The notes below the pieces were generated by a model. The model was not told where the DNA came from. It ran no database searches and saw only the letters and a program-made list of their open reading frames with translations. Below are positions 45,801-55,388 of a DNA stretch of 64,000 bases, piece after piece (the first letter of the stretch is position 1; the number at the start of each line of letters is the position of its first letter). A program made the translations under genes and the position numbers. Source of the DNA: Chrysemys picta bellii (Eukaryota > Chordata > Testudines > Emydidae); contig NC_088791.1 in NCBI RefSeq assembly GCF_011386835.1, positions 52,967,498-53,031,497 on the forward strand. The letters run 5' to 3'.

Positions 45801-47899
45801 TAATTAAGTTTGTTTTGCATAAGCAATCAATTTCAATTGTAATGCTGTTTGCCTCATTTTGATTCCTTTTCTGAATATTAGAAATGTTTCATTGTTTTGT
45901 GACCTCTCAGACTAACCTCCTCACCCCCACCATTTTTTTTCCAGCCACACATTTAAAACATTTGCTCATATACAAAGCACTAACATTCTGCATTCCACCA
46001 ATTTCTGTGTGGTGGGAATATTGGATGAGCTGGTATTCAAATAATCAACATTAAGAAATGGTTTATATCACCTGTAGTAGTGTCCATAAGGATCATTCTA
46101 AGCTGAAAGTTGGACAATTGTCCTTCCTGTTTCAATTGGCTCATCTATCATGATAATTACAAAGTACACATTAATCATATCTAACAGATACATTTGGACA
46201 AAATACAGTAATAGCTGGCCATATATGCCTTGTTGTAGCAACCTAACTAGATGCTCTATACTCATTCCTTCTCTCACATTCTCATGTCATATTTTAATTT
46301 ATACTATCACTAATGTAAGCACAAATTTAATTTATATTATCTTTCCAAATGTAGTATACAATAGTATACTACAGTATATAATGTATATACAGTAGTATAA
46401 TGTAGTATACAATAAAGCATATGTCTTAATATGCCCTATTAAGAAACCTAATAGCCAAATTTATATGCAATATACATTAGACTAACTACAGTGTATATAT
46501 TCTCTTGCTTGATCTTAATACAGATTTTTTTGTGAAAAACAATACAGAGGTAAAAATAAATGTATTATAGTGATATTTGTTTTAATATATGCATAATTGT
46601 TGTGGCATTCAGACAATCAAATGATTACATTAATGAAACCACTTTATTTTAGTGGATGAGAGCATCTGAAAAAAAACATATGGGAATATATGATCAGTGG
46701 CAAAAAAGTTACTTCTCTTTGCCTGTATTTAATTGCTGAGTGTGCAGAACTTTATATTTGTCTAAAATCTGCTCCTGTTCAGCAGCTGTGTAATCTTTCA
46801 TTTTAATTAAATCACTTTGAAAAGGAGCAGAGCAGAAGTCCACAGCACCCACCTGAGTACATGAATCAGGCCCATTATGATGTACAATGTGCTCATACAC
46901 TCACATGCTCCTTATCTGATTCCATGGGATAACAAGAATTATCTGTAAGCACAAAACTCACTTGGCCCTAAGTCAATATGAATACATGAATTTTTGTAAC
47001 CATTGCATTTATTTCTAGAGTACTGTGTAGTTTTACATCTCTCCTCAATATAATTATTACATCTATCCAGAGGTGCCTTGTGAAAGCTAAATAGGGCTGT
47101 ATGGAAAGTGTTATCAAAACCAAATGATTTTTCCTCCACTATTTGTGGAAATATTCTTTAAAAGTACAGAAAGGCTTCTGAAGATCATCTTTTGCTATTA
47201 ATGGATAAATAATTATGTTCAGGTTTACTGTTTGCTATTTAAAAAAAATGAATTAGCTCATTATGGAAAAAAGAAGTCTTTAAAGTATCACTAGGTAAAT
47301 GATGCAAACACATTATGGAAATATTCATCTTTATTTTTAAATAAATTTGCTTAGATTGTGATTCCACAATTGTGCACATATTCTAGCAGATACATTTGAT
47401 GGTAGGAATATTCGTCCAAATAGCCCATTTTAAGCAAATATTATAGAATATTTGCAGAGTGTGAAAAGTGAATTACCAAACCCAAATTACACTCATCCAG
47501 ACAGGGCAGAGAAATATACCCACATGACCAGCATGTCCAATTAAAACCAACTTACAAAGTCTGATTTTTGACCGTCAAATTCATGTAGAGAAATGCTTAT
47601 GAACAATCTACAGCCTAAGAATTATTTGGTCAATGATTTCTAATAAAGACTACATTTGAGAAGAATTCAATCTATTCAGGGATGTTTCTCAAAAAGAAAA
47701 AGTGGAAAAAATATCAAATTATTCATTTCAAATGACTTTCCCATCACTATTAGAAAGCACATAAAAGGAAGAAAGATATGTGCGCTCTCTTCTGTCTCCT
47801 TTTTTTACTAGCAAGCAGTCCACACACTTCTAGACTTCTTGTTTTTTCTTTCGTTACTTGCTATCTTGAATACTTAAAAATAGTCATTAGGTCAGAGAG
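45801..47899. other. No gene; AT-rich palindromic patch at 46350-46415
   Basis: The sequence is AT-rich. 46350-46415 repeats 'GTAGTATACAATAG', 'AGTATACTACAG' and 'GTATATAATGTATATAC', which are self-complementary. Nothing else recognised. Confidence 0.45.
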
Positions 47900-48170
47900 A
47901 GATTGAGAATGGCTCAATAGCCTACTGATTAGCACATTCTCCTGGGAGACCTAGATTCTTCCAGTTCCTGCTTCACTGAATATTTAAGTAATTTATTAAA
48001 AAGTGGAACAGCATGAACTGGAGAGATTAAGAGAGCTGTCCTAGAATACCCTATAGCCCAGTGGCACTCACCTAGAAGATAGGAGGCTTCAACTCCCTCC
48101 CGCAAATCAGGCAGGGTGAAGATTTGAACCAAGGTCTCCTCCCATCAAGAGTTAATGCACTACCTAGTGC
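47900..48170. repeat. tRNA-like foldback repeat (copy 2)
   Basis: A sense tRNA-like unit at 47909-47970 ('GGCTCAATAGCCTACTGATT', 'GGGAGACCTAGATTCTTCC') is followed by a linker with 'TGGAACAGCATGAACTGG'. A second sense unit is 'AGCCCAGTGGCACTCACC' (48056-48073), and an antisense unit is 'GATTTGAACCAAGGTCTCC' (48121-48139). Same plan as 25690-26010. Confidence 0.5.
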
Positions 48171-49200
48171 AGTATGGGATGGGTGGGTATGGCCCAGCTA
48201 CCTCCTCCTGTAATCTATGCAGAACCTGATCTGGTAGGCATGTTCTTAGCTGCCTCCAAACATAGCTGCTGGATTGGTCCCCACAGGGAAAATAAGTGGG
48301 AGAACAGCTAGTTTGAGTAAGACTGCACCACACCTTTAAGGGGGTGCGAGGGGGATTTGTCTGCTTGGCCGAATGAAAGTGCTTTATGGCTGGGAGGTGG
48401 GAGGATGAGAGGAAAACTGCTGCAAAAAGGAGACTAGGGGCCAGCATGATGACACTGACTCATCCCCAGGGAACTGGATGGGCAGGAGAGTTTAAAAGTG
48501 GCACCCCTGTGCCTGATGCCCCCTTTTACATGGTGCAGGCTGAAGCAGCATTCACCCTCCCTCCCTTTAGGTGGTCAAATACCAGATTTGGTCAAGACCT
48601 GCTGTGGGCATTGCGCTGGCTGCCCCTTTTGTAGCAGGGTTGTGAAGGAATTTTTCCCTTACCACCAGATTGGCCTAGGTGGAGTTGGGGTATTTTGCCT
48701 TCCCCACAGTGTGTTAGGGTAGGGCTTTGTTGAGGTGTGGCATGAAGGGCAGTAGGCTATATGTCACAACTCATTTTGTAAGTTGTGCAGGTACTCCATA
48801 GGAAAGGTATATTGTGACCGGATAAACAGTTTGGAAAAGGTCTTTAAAAGGAGGTGTTTGTTAAAGGAACGAATGGGAGGGTGGGGAGATTTGGAGGCTC
48901 CTATGAATGGTACATGAGGGAGCCAAACCCCCTTTCTTATAGCCTGTTTTAGCCCTCCTACAATGGGGGGGGGGGGGGGGTGGATGGTAAGGTCCTAGCA
49001 ATGGATTGGCTGGGGGGACCTGGATGGAAAAAGAGGGGGAGCTGGTGGAATCCTTCCAGGTAATTACGGAATAAACATGGGGTTATCTGCACTGTACACT
49101 TTTATCTGCCAGGTAGTCCCAGACATCTAATAATAAAGTTGCAGACTGAGTAAACCCATATCAAATGTCTCCTGTTCTTTCAGTACAGCTGGACAATCAT
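48171..49200 (+). other. Unclassified repeat-like block, possible LTR
   Basis: Has a 16-G run (48965-48980) and two AATAAA signals near 49070 and 49130, after 'GGAATTTTTCCCTTACCACC' and 'TTTTGCCTTCCCC' words that look like a dispersed turtle repeat. Overlapping frames on both strands (48160-48720) have no domain. No ends found. Confidence 0.25.
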
Positions 49201-50859
49201 GCCTTGGTTCTGGCACTGAGCAGCTCAGTGGCATTAGGATTTAGGAAGATTTGCACATGACCACTGGAAGAAATATAGGTGCCTAGGGAACTTATACTGG
49301 TGTAAATGTAGATGCCTACAGGGTTGGGCGGCAGCTGAGCAGGTGTTTTGAGGATATACATTTTGGACTTAGGTTGCCTAAGGTGGCAGACAGACACCTA
49401 AATCCCTTTGTGGATCTAGTCGTAGCAAATTCCATTCTGTAAAAGGAAGAAAAGGTTTAAATCCATAAGAATGTTGCCTTGCATGGAATTGATCCCATGA
49501 ATATACAGGGTTGCTGCGTCTTTAAAGGTTAGGAGCCAAATCCTTCTATCCTTATACAGGCAAATCATCCACTGATTTCAGTGGGAGTGCTGCCTGAATA
49601 AGGACTAATAGGCCCAGTCTGGCTCCTAGCAAAGTCAACAATATACAGGATTAGGGACTAAGTAAAGATTGCACTAACAGGAATGAGATCAGTAATGGTT
49701 AATATGTTGTATATTGGGTTTTACATTGGAAAACTTTAAACTTCAAATATAATCAATGTTTTTGGAAAGTTAATTAGCTAGGTAAGGTCATAACTTAAGT
49801 GAAAAGGTGTTGCCCACTACACCCTGGCCAAATTCCAAGCTAGATAATTAATTCCTCACTACCAAAATTTTCCCTTGTAGTTTCAGTTGAAGAAGTTATT
49901 CTTCTCATCTCTTAATAATGGTAATGTAGCATTGCTGGAATAAAAAGGCTGTTATTTTGCACCCAGAGGTAACCACATTTCAATGATGTGTGAATGATCC
50001 CTATATAAAATACAATGTGCAAAGTTCTTTGGTAGCTTTCAAGATAAATGGGGCTATATTAATATGAATTATTTATTGTTATAATTAACTTAGGGTTGTA
50101 CATTTTGAGATGACATTATAAAATGTTGAGAGATTTTAATAGGATTCTACGTGGATTTGTAGGTGTTTACACTATCTCCAGTAAATTTTCTTCTGGACTA
50201 GATTTATGATTTCTTTTTAGATTATCATTTGTAAATCTATAAAATTTATATTAATATTATAATATGCTACACAGTTACAGGAAAATAGTGCTTTAATAAA
50301 TTACTATTATTTATTCACCATGGGCCAGGCGTTTTGTCTGGGTAAGTACTACAGCCTTTGTCCCTACAAATAAATTAATAATAATAATAATTTATATGTT
50401 TTATTTGGGGAAATTATGGCACAGCATCTTTGATGGACTCAAAAGAATGGTATTGGTAAGTAGGGATACCTTTTTTTGTTACTTTTCTTCAGCTTTTTAA
50501 TTAGTAGTTTCTAAACTTGCCAGATATATTTTAGAGCTATTTGGCCAAATTCTGCCCTCACTATCATTGATAAAACTCCACTGGAGTTGTACAGTCACAC
50601 AGGTGTAGCAGTGAAAAGTCTCCAATTTTGTCTGTACCTTTCAGATATTTTAAATTTATTGTTATGAGATTCAAACCAAAAACAAACCTGCCATTTCATG
50701 CAGTTTATTATACAACTAATTTATTATTTCAGAAAGAACTCAAGATTATTTCACCATCGAGCCTGATCCTGCAGCTCTTATTCAAACAGACATTGATTTC
50801 ATTAACTGATGTTACTAGGAGATTTGATGGCAAAAACTGACGGGCTTGGAGGTCAACCA
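49201..50859. other. No gene; hairpin repeat halves
   Basis: Hairpin family pieces lie at 49532-49630 ('CTGATTTCAGTGGGAGTGC') and 50530-50615 ('AAATTCTGCCCTCAC'). An (AAT)n run lies near 50375. Otherwise AT-rich. Confidence 0.4.
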
Positions 50860-51250
50860 GACCTTTTGGTGGCACAGCACAGAATCTCACTCTGTACTAA
50901 AAAAGTGGAGTATATTCAGCAAAAGACAATAAAAATAACCAGTGGATTGAAGAGAAAAAATTATGAGGAAAGTACATATCGCTTGTATAAGAAATAGCTA
51001 ATACTCTTAAAATATTTGAAGATTAATTATTTAATGTGGTATACTGATACATATGGGAGTGATGGTATGAAATTATGGGCTGAAAAAAACCTTATGAAAA
51101 ATCCTCCTGACTTGTAATGCATTAGGCTAGGGAAAAGTCTCAGTAAGAGAGTGGAGAAAGTCCCCTTGCTTGCGACTTTTGTAAGAATATTGGCCAAAAC
51201 AATAAACTATGTACTTCCCTGGCCTTGTATATATTTAAGGCACTTATCAC
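50860..51250 (+). mobile_element. Degenerate CR1-like LINE, C-terminal ORF2 region
   Basis: The + strand reads 'LCTKKVEYIQQKTIKITSG' and 'KRKNYEESTYRLYKK', which follows the CR1 C-terminal pattern (LEKVQRRATKMI..LE.MTYEERL). After it, 'GCTAGGGAAAAGTCTCAGTA' fits the CR1 3' region. Much older than the copies at 58-61 kb. Confidence 0.55.
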
Positions 51251-51323
51251 CTAAATATATATGTTGAACATTTTATTGTAGTAATAAATAGTGCAGAAGG
51301 ATGGATTGGATGATCTAAACAGA

Positions 51324-51531
51324 TGTAACCCACACACCTCCTGATGTGGAGTTCTGTCCCATGTAGCGGCACTGAAACCACTTAAAGAGAGAGATAAAAT
51401 GAGTCTGCTGTACAGCCTTAGCTAACAGCCAGTTGCCTTTTAACTCATTCTGTAAAGAGGCTCATGCATTAGGCTTCAGAGTTCCCAGGTTCAATCCCAC
51501 CCACTGACAACCGGGGTCTGTCAGTGTTACA
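51324..51531 (+). repeat. 5' LTR of the TRIM-like element
   Basis: Begins TGTAACCCACACACC and ends GGGTCTGTCAGTGTTACA. A tRNA-like part runs from about 51435 to 51505: D-arm/A-box-like TAACTCATTCTGT (51441-51453) and B-box-like GGTTCAATCCC (51488-51498). The distance from the D-arm 'GAGG' to the B box is that of a tRNA, but the T stem pairs at only two positions. Confidence 0.6.
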
Positions 51532-51533
51532 AG

Positions 51534-51551
51534 TGGGGGCTCGCTAGGGAT
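51534..51551 (+). promoter_or_regulatory. Primer-binding-site-like sequence, proline-tRNA type
   Basis: TGGGGGCTCGCTAGGGAT matches 15 of 18 bases of the primer site used by gammaretrovirus-type elements that prime with proline tRNA; the three changes are together in the middle. It sits two bases after the 5' LTR, where a primer site belongs. Confidence 0.6.
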
Positions 51552-51605
51552 TTCAACTGGGAAGACTCTGAAGCTCGGGACACGCTTCCTCAGCTAGGGA
51601 AATTA

Positions 51606-51929
51606 TGTAATCCATACACCTCCTGGGTGTGGTGTTCTGCCCCATCTAATTGCACCCACACCACTTAGAGAGAGAGTTAAATGAGTCTGTTCTACAGCCT
51701 TAGCTAGGGTTACCAGATAACAACTGTGAAAAAACAGGACAGGGTTTGGGGGTAATAGGTGCCTCTATAAGAAAAAGTCCCCAAAAACAGGACTGTCTCT
51801 TTAAAAACAGGACATCTGGTCACCTACCCTTAGCTAACAGACAGTTGGGTTTTAGCTCATGCTTATGAGGCTCATGCACTAAGGCCCAGAGGTCCCTGGT
51901 TTGATCGACTGGGGTCTGTCAGCGTTACA
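51606..51929 (+). repeat. 3' LTR of the TRIM-like element, split by a MITE
   Basis: Begins TGTAATCCATACACC and ends GGGTCTGTCAGCGTTACA. With the MITE and one copy of its target duplication removed, about 194 bases remain and align along the whole 5' LTR at roughly 75-80% identity by eye. Confidence 0.6.
51705..51826. mobile_element. hAT MITE, third TAGGGTGACC copy
   Basis: Starts TAGGGTTACCAGAT and ends ATCTGGTCACCTA, with the 'AAAAACAGGACTGTCTC' interior reversed relative to 14802-14925. The flanks GCCTTAGC (51697-51704) and CCCTTAGC (51827-51834) are an 8-bp duplication with one mismatch. Removing it restores alignment of the two LTRs. Confidence 0.8.
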
Positions 51930-54749
51930 TGGGCTTTCCCATGTCTGATACCTATATTTTTCAGATTATTTGCGCTCTTTGCAAGAGCTTTTTGAGATTT
52001 TTGCCCAATATCCTGGCAAAATTCCAACTTGGTTAATTACATTGTGTGCACAAATATTCCTCTAATCATGTCAGTTGGAGAAGTTTTTATTTGCTTTCTC
52101 TCTTACAATCACTTATTTGTAGCATTTCAAATGCAGGGATGTTATATATCAGGGTAAACTGAAGGTATCCTCATTGACCAACCCTTGACCATTCCTTCAT
52201 GTACATGGAAGGACATTGACACAGCAGAACTGTCACTGTTTACCTGCAGAGAAAGAGGGTAGATAGGATTTTGGTACTAGTTACATCATAGAGGGGCTTG
52301 GAAGCAGGAGTAGTACAGATCCAATGTGTCCATTATTAGATAGGTCCATTGGGCATTTTCCCTTTTGGTGGAGGGATACATTAGCTGTGGAGGATACTGC
52401 ACTACATCTCCTTCCCTGTCCCCAAACCCTTGAGTAAATCCCCATAACACCCCTCTGCCATTTGGACTATGCTGTAGTTCCAGGATTTAGTCCTGTTTGC
52501 ACAGTCTGTAGAGAATATTGGTACCATTCTAGGTGAAAGACATTATGTACAAGGGTAGCATTATTATTTTCAAAAGTATTACTTTTTAAAGAAAATGAAA
52601 CAAAACTCTGAAAATAGAGATCAAGGGGCTGAGGTTATGGGAGAAAATGGAGAACACCATAAAAATAATTTATTTCATTAAAAAAAATATTAGCTGAGCT
52701 GTGTAGTGCTGGAGATTGAGCAGCTGTGGGTTGTGTGAAAATAGGATTGCCTGGAATGAAAGTGTAAAATTCAAACCATATCTCTTATTGACATGCAATT
52801 CAATCAGTACATATGAAATACAGATGAGTTCTCTGTGGTATCTCCTTTTCTTTTCATATTTCTCAATTTATTTCTTAGTGCCTATTTCTCAAACCTTTCT
52901 ATCCAAATATGTTTCATACAATATGTCATTGTTTTCTCCATTACCTCTCTTCTATTTCTCATTGGCTTTTTTGATGTTGACTTTTGTTTTCTCTCATCTT
53001 AAAAGTGCCTTACTTAAAAAATGCTACTCTAATTTCATGTTTCTCAAAACATTATTATGCTACAAAGGTAAATGAGCATGTGATAGGGAGGGCAAGACAG
53101 TACAGTGACCACTTCTATCTGTGGGTACCTAAAATTATTTCTTCTCACTGATAATCTGGCTTGATTATTTGGACCACCAATTGTATTACCTACCAGCTTC
53201 TTGGAGTAGCTGGAAGGTTGAAGAGTGAAAGGAGGATGACTCCTGTAAATCTCCACTGGAAAATGCTGACACTTGAATAAAATCAAGTGAATTTTCCTGC
53301 TGGCCATAAGCCAAGCTGTAATCTGACCTATTATTCAGGGCTACATCTTATCTCCAAGACTATCCCTGTCTGCCAAATTGCTGAGCTGAGGAGGAATCCT
53401 GTAGGTACTGGAGCCTGCTTCTCTCTCTGTCGATGCTCATCTGCCTGCCTGGAATAGCCTGGAGTTTTAAGAGTGTGGAAAGAAGCCTGGTTAGCTGTGT
53501 TATCTCACATCACTTGTATTGCTCCCCCACTTGACCTCTATCCCAGGAAAGCAGAGCAAGTATGACCCATTCCCTAAACAACCACCCAGCCACCAGTACA
53601 GAGGATATATGCCTCTGAATGACACATAATTTGTGAGGGAGCCCCTGTTAATACCTGAGCAACACGCCACTTTGTGAATCCTGCCTCCATTGGAGTCAAT
53701 GGGATTTTTGCCATCCACTTCACTGAGGCCAGGATTTCATGGGTTGTCTCCAGCTCTGCTCATCTTGCCACAATTATTCATTTTTGTAGATTAAAATAGC
53801 CCTCTTATCTTATCCAAGAGCCATCCCCTGGTTGTCCCTTGCTGCCAGAGGGAGAAGGAGTTCCTACCTTCCCTGCACCTAGGAACCCCAGTCTGGGACC
53901 CAGAGTATGGACAACTGACACTCCCAACACCCCTCTACTGCCTTCTCAAGATCACTTTTTCTCCCTCAAGCTCCCTTTCCATTATGCTTTTGCATGTAAC
54001 ATCATTTCATCAGCTTCTCTTTTTAGCAATGCTACTTTAATCTGCAGTACAAACGAAAGGAGACAGAAACTCTTTCCTGAGGCATAGTGTTAGGCGACCT
54101 TCCCCTGGAAGAAGCGAGAAGGAAGAATGACATGACCTAAATTACTTTCGTTTTAGATAACGTTGACAACACTTCTGTCCACTGTCTAGCACCTCGTTCT
54201 GTCTGGAGTTTGTCACAGGTATCTCTTTTGTTTCCAGTCTCAGATGGGCAAGAAATGTGTTAAAACTCTACACATGGCTGACAAAAATAACTAATATCAA
54301 ATTGATCAACAGGGCTTGATCCTGCACCACTGAAATCTATAAGAGTTTTTGCTTTTAACTTCCATGGGAACAGGCTAAAGACTTAAATGTCTTTTCTCTT
54401 TACTATCATCATACCACATGACAGGATGGTAGGATCTCCTGCCATCCACCTCAGAAAGAGAGGTATTTGATGAGATGGAAGTTAGATTGTCAATCAGGAA
54501 GCATGCGAAGGGTGTCCTTTATTTTCTCTAAATGTAGATGGTCACCCTCTCCACCTGCTTCTCTTTAACTGGCAATGGTTGCTTAGTATTCTAGAGTCTT
54601 TTAGGCAGGCAACATTACTAGGGACACACAGGTGTGTGTCTGGATCACATATAGTAGTAATCCAAATATTAAAACAGAAGTACCAAAAGAAGTTCACTAA
54701 ATAATCAGTTAGTTATTTCTATTTACTTATATGGTTCCCATCTTTGTTG
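51930..54749. other. No recognised feature
   Basis: Frames of 72-119 codons (52716-53075 on +, 53044-53307 on -, 53839-54087 on +) show no domain; the first is rich in Phe, Leu and Ser because of T-rich composition. A half hairpin lies at 54313-54379. No repeat ends found. Confidence 0.4.
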
Positions 54750-54900
54750 CACCTGAGCACCTCACAAGCACTGATTAATTTCTCTTCACCACACTCATCA
54801 AGTAGAGTGTAGTAGTATGCCCATTTTACAGATGGGGAACTAAAACACAGAGAGTTTAAATGACTTGTCTAAGGTCACACGGGAATTCTGTGGTCTAAGT
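54750..54900 (-). mobile_element. MIR-like SINE fragment
   Basis: 'GCCCATTTTACAGATGGGGA', 'AACACAGAGAGTTTAAATGA' and 'CTTGTCTAAGGTCACACGG' form the antisense MIR core with the CTGTAAAATGGG and GTGACCTTGGGCAAG landmarks. Confidence 0.7.
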
Positions 54901-54923
54901 GGGCACTGACCTAAGATCTGAGT

Positions 54924-55388
54924 AGAGCTGGGTGAAAAATTTTCAACAATAATAAATTCACCAGAAAGTCGGAGACACTGAAACTATTTATGAATTTGGG
55001 TCATATTCGGTGAATGGTTTTGGCCAAAGGGGAAAAAAATACTCAAAACATACAAAACACTTTGGCCATTTAGAAACATTTTATTTTGACCATTTCAGAA
55101 TGAAATGTTTCACCTTTTCATTTCAAAATGTTTTGTTTTGAAATTTAGCAATTAAAAACGAAAAGATGAAAAACATCCAAAAGTGATGGGACATGAAGAA
55201 AAAACAGAGTTTTGGTTTGAATGAAAAGTTCCAAAATGAAAAGTCAACACTTTTCATTTCAAAATGACTGAAACATTTTGTTCAACCCGATATGACCCTT
55301 TTGTTTTGTTTCAGAGATAATTTTTTTTAAAATTCAGTTTTGGTTCAAACTGAACCAATTTTTTTTCTAGATGTTTCACCTCAGCTCT
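54924..55388. repeat. AT-rich foldback repeat, AGAGCTG...CAGCTCT (copy 3)
   Basis: The ends AGAGCTGGGTGAAAAATTTT and, inverted, AGAGCTGAGGTGAAACATCT match well. The inside is a set of complementary 'CATTTCAAAATGTTTTG' and 'CAAAATGAAAAGTC' blocks, so the whole unit folds back. This is the most complete of the three copies. No 8-bp flank match. Confidence 0.55.

Larger units (their letters stand above)
51324..51929 (+). mobile_element. TRIM-like two-LTR element with tRNA-like module in the LTR
   Basis: Two direct repeats of about 200 bases (51324-51531 and 51606-51929, the second interrupted by a MITE) flank only 74 bases. Both repeats start TGTAAY and end GTTACA, giving TG...CA and 6-bp inverted ends. 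Two bases after the first repeat is a primer-binding-site-like sequence. This is the plan of a terminal-repeat retrotransposon in miniature: LTR, primer site, almost no interior, LTR. Within each LTR a tRNA-like segment is seen. No flanking 5-bp duplication is visible. It could instead be a provirus that lost its interior by deletion. Confidence 0.6.

Noticed and set aside
51435..51505. Possible functional tRNA gene in the LTR
   Set aside because: The T stem pairs at only two positions and there is no clear acceptor stem; kept only as a tRNA-like module.
51324..51929. Simple tandem duplication in place of a two-LTR element
   Set aside because: TG...CA ends, inverted TGTAAC/GTTACA and a primer-site match two bases after the first repeat are not expected from a plain duplication; it stays as the main alternative.
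52716..53075. A 119-codon hydrophobic frame that could look like a membrane protein
   Set aside because: The Phe/Leu/Ser content follows from T-rich DNA; no homologous domain and no promoter or splice support.
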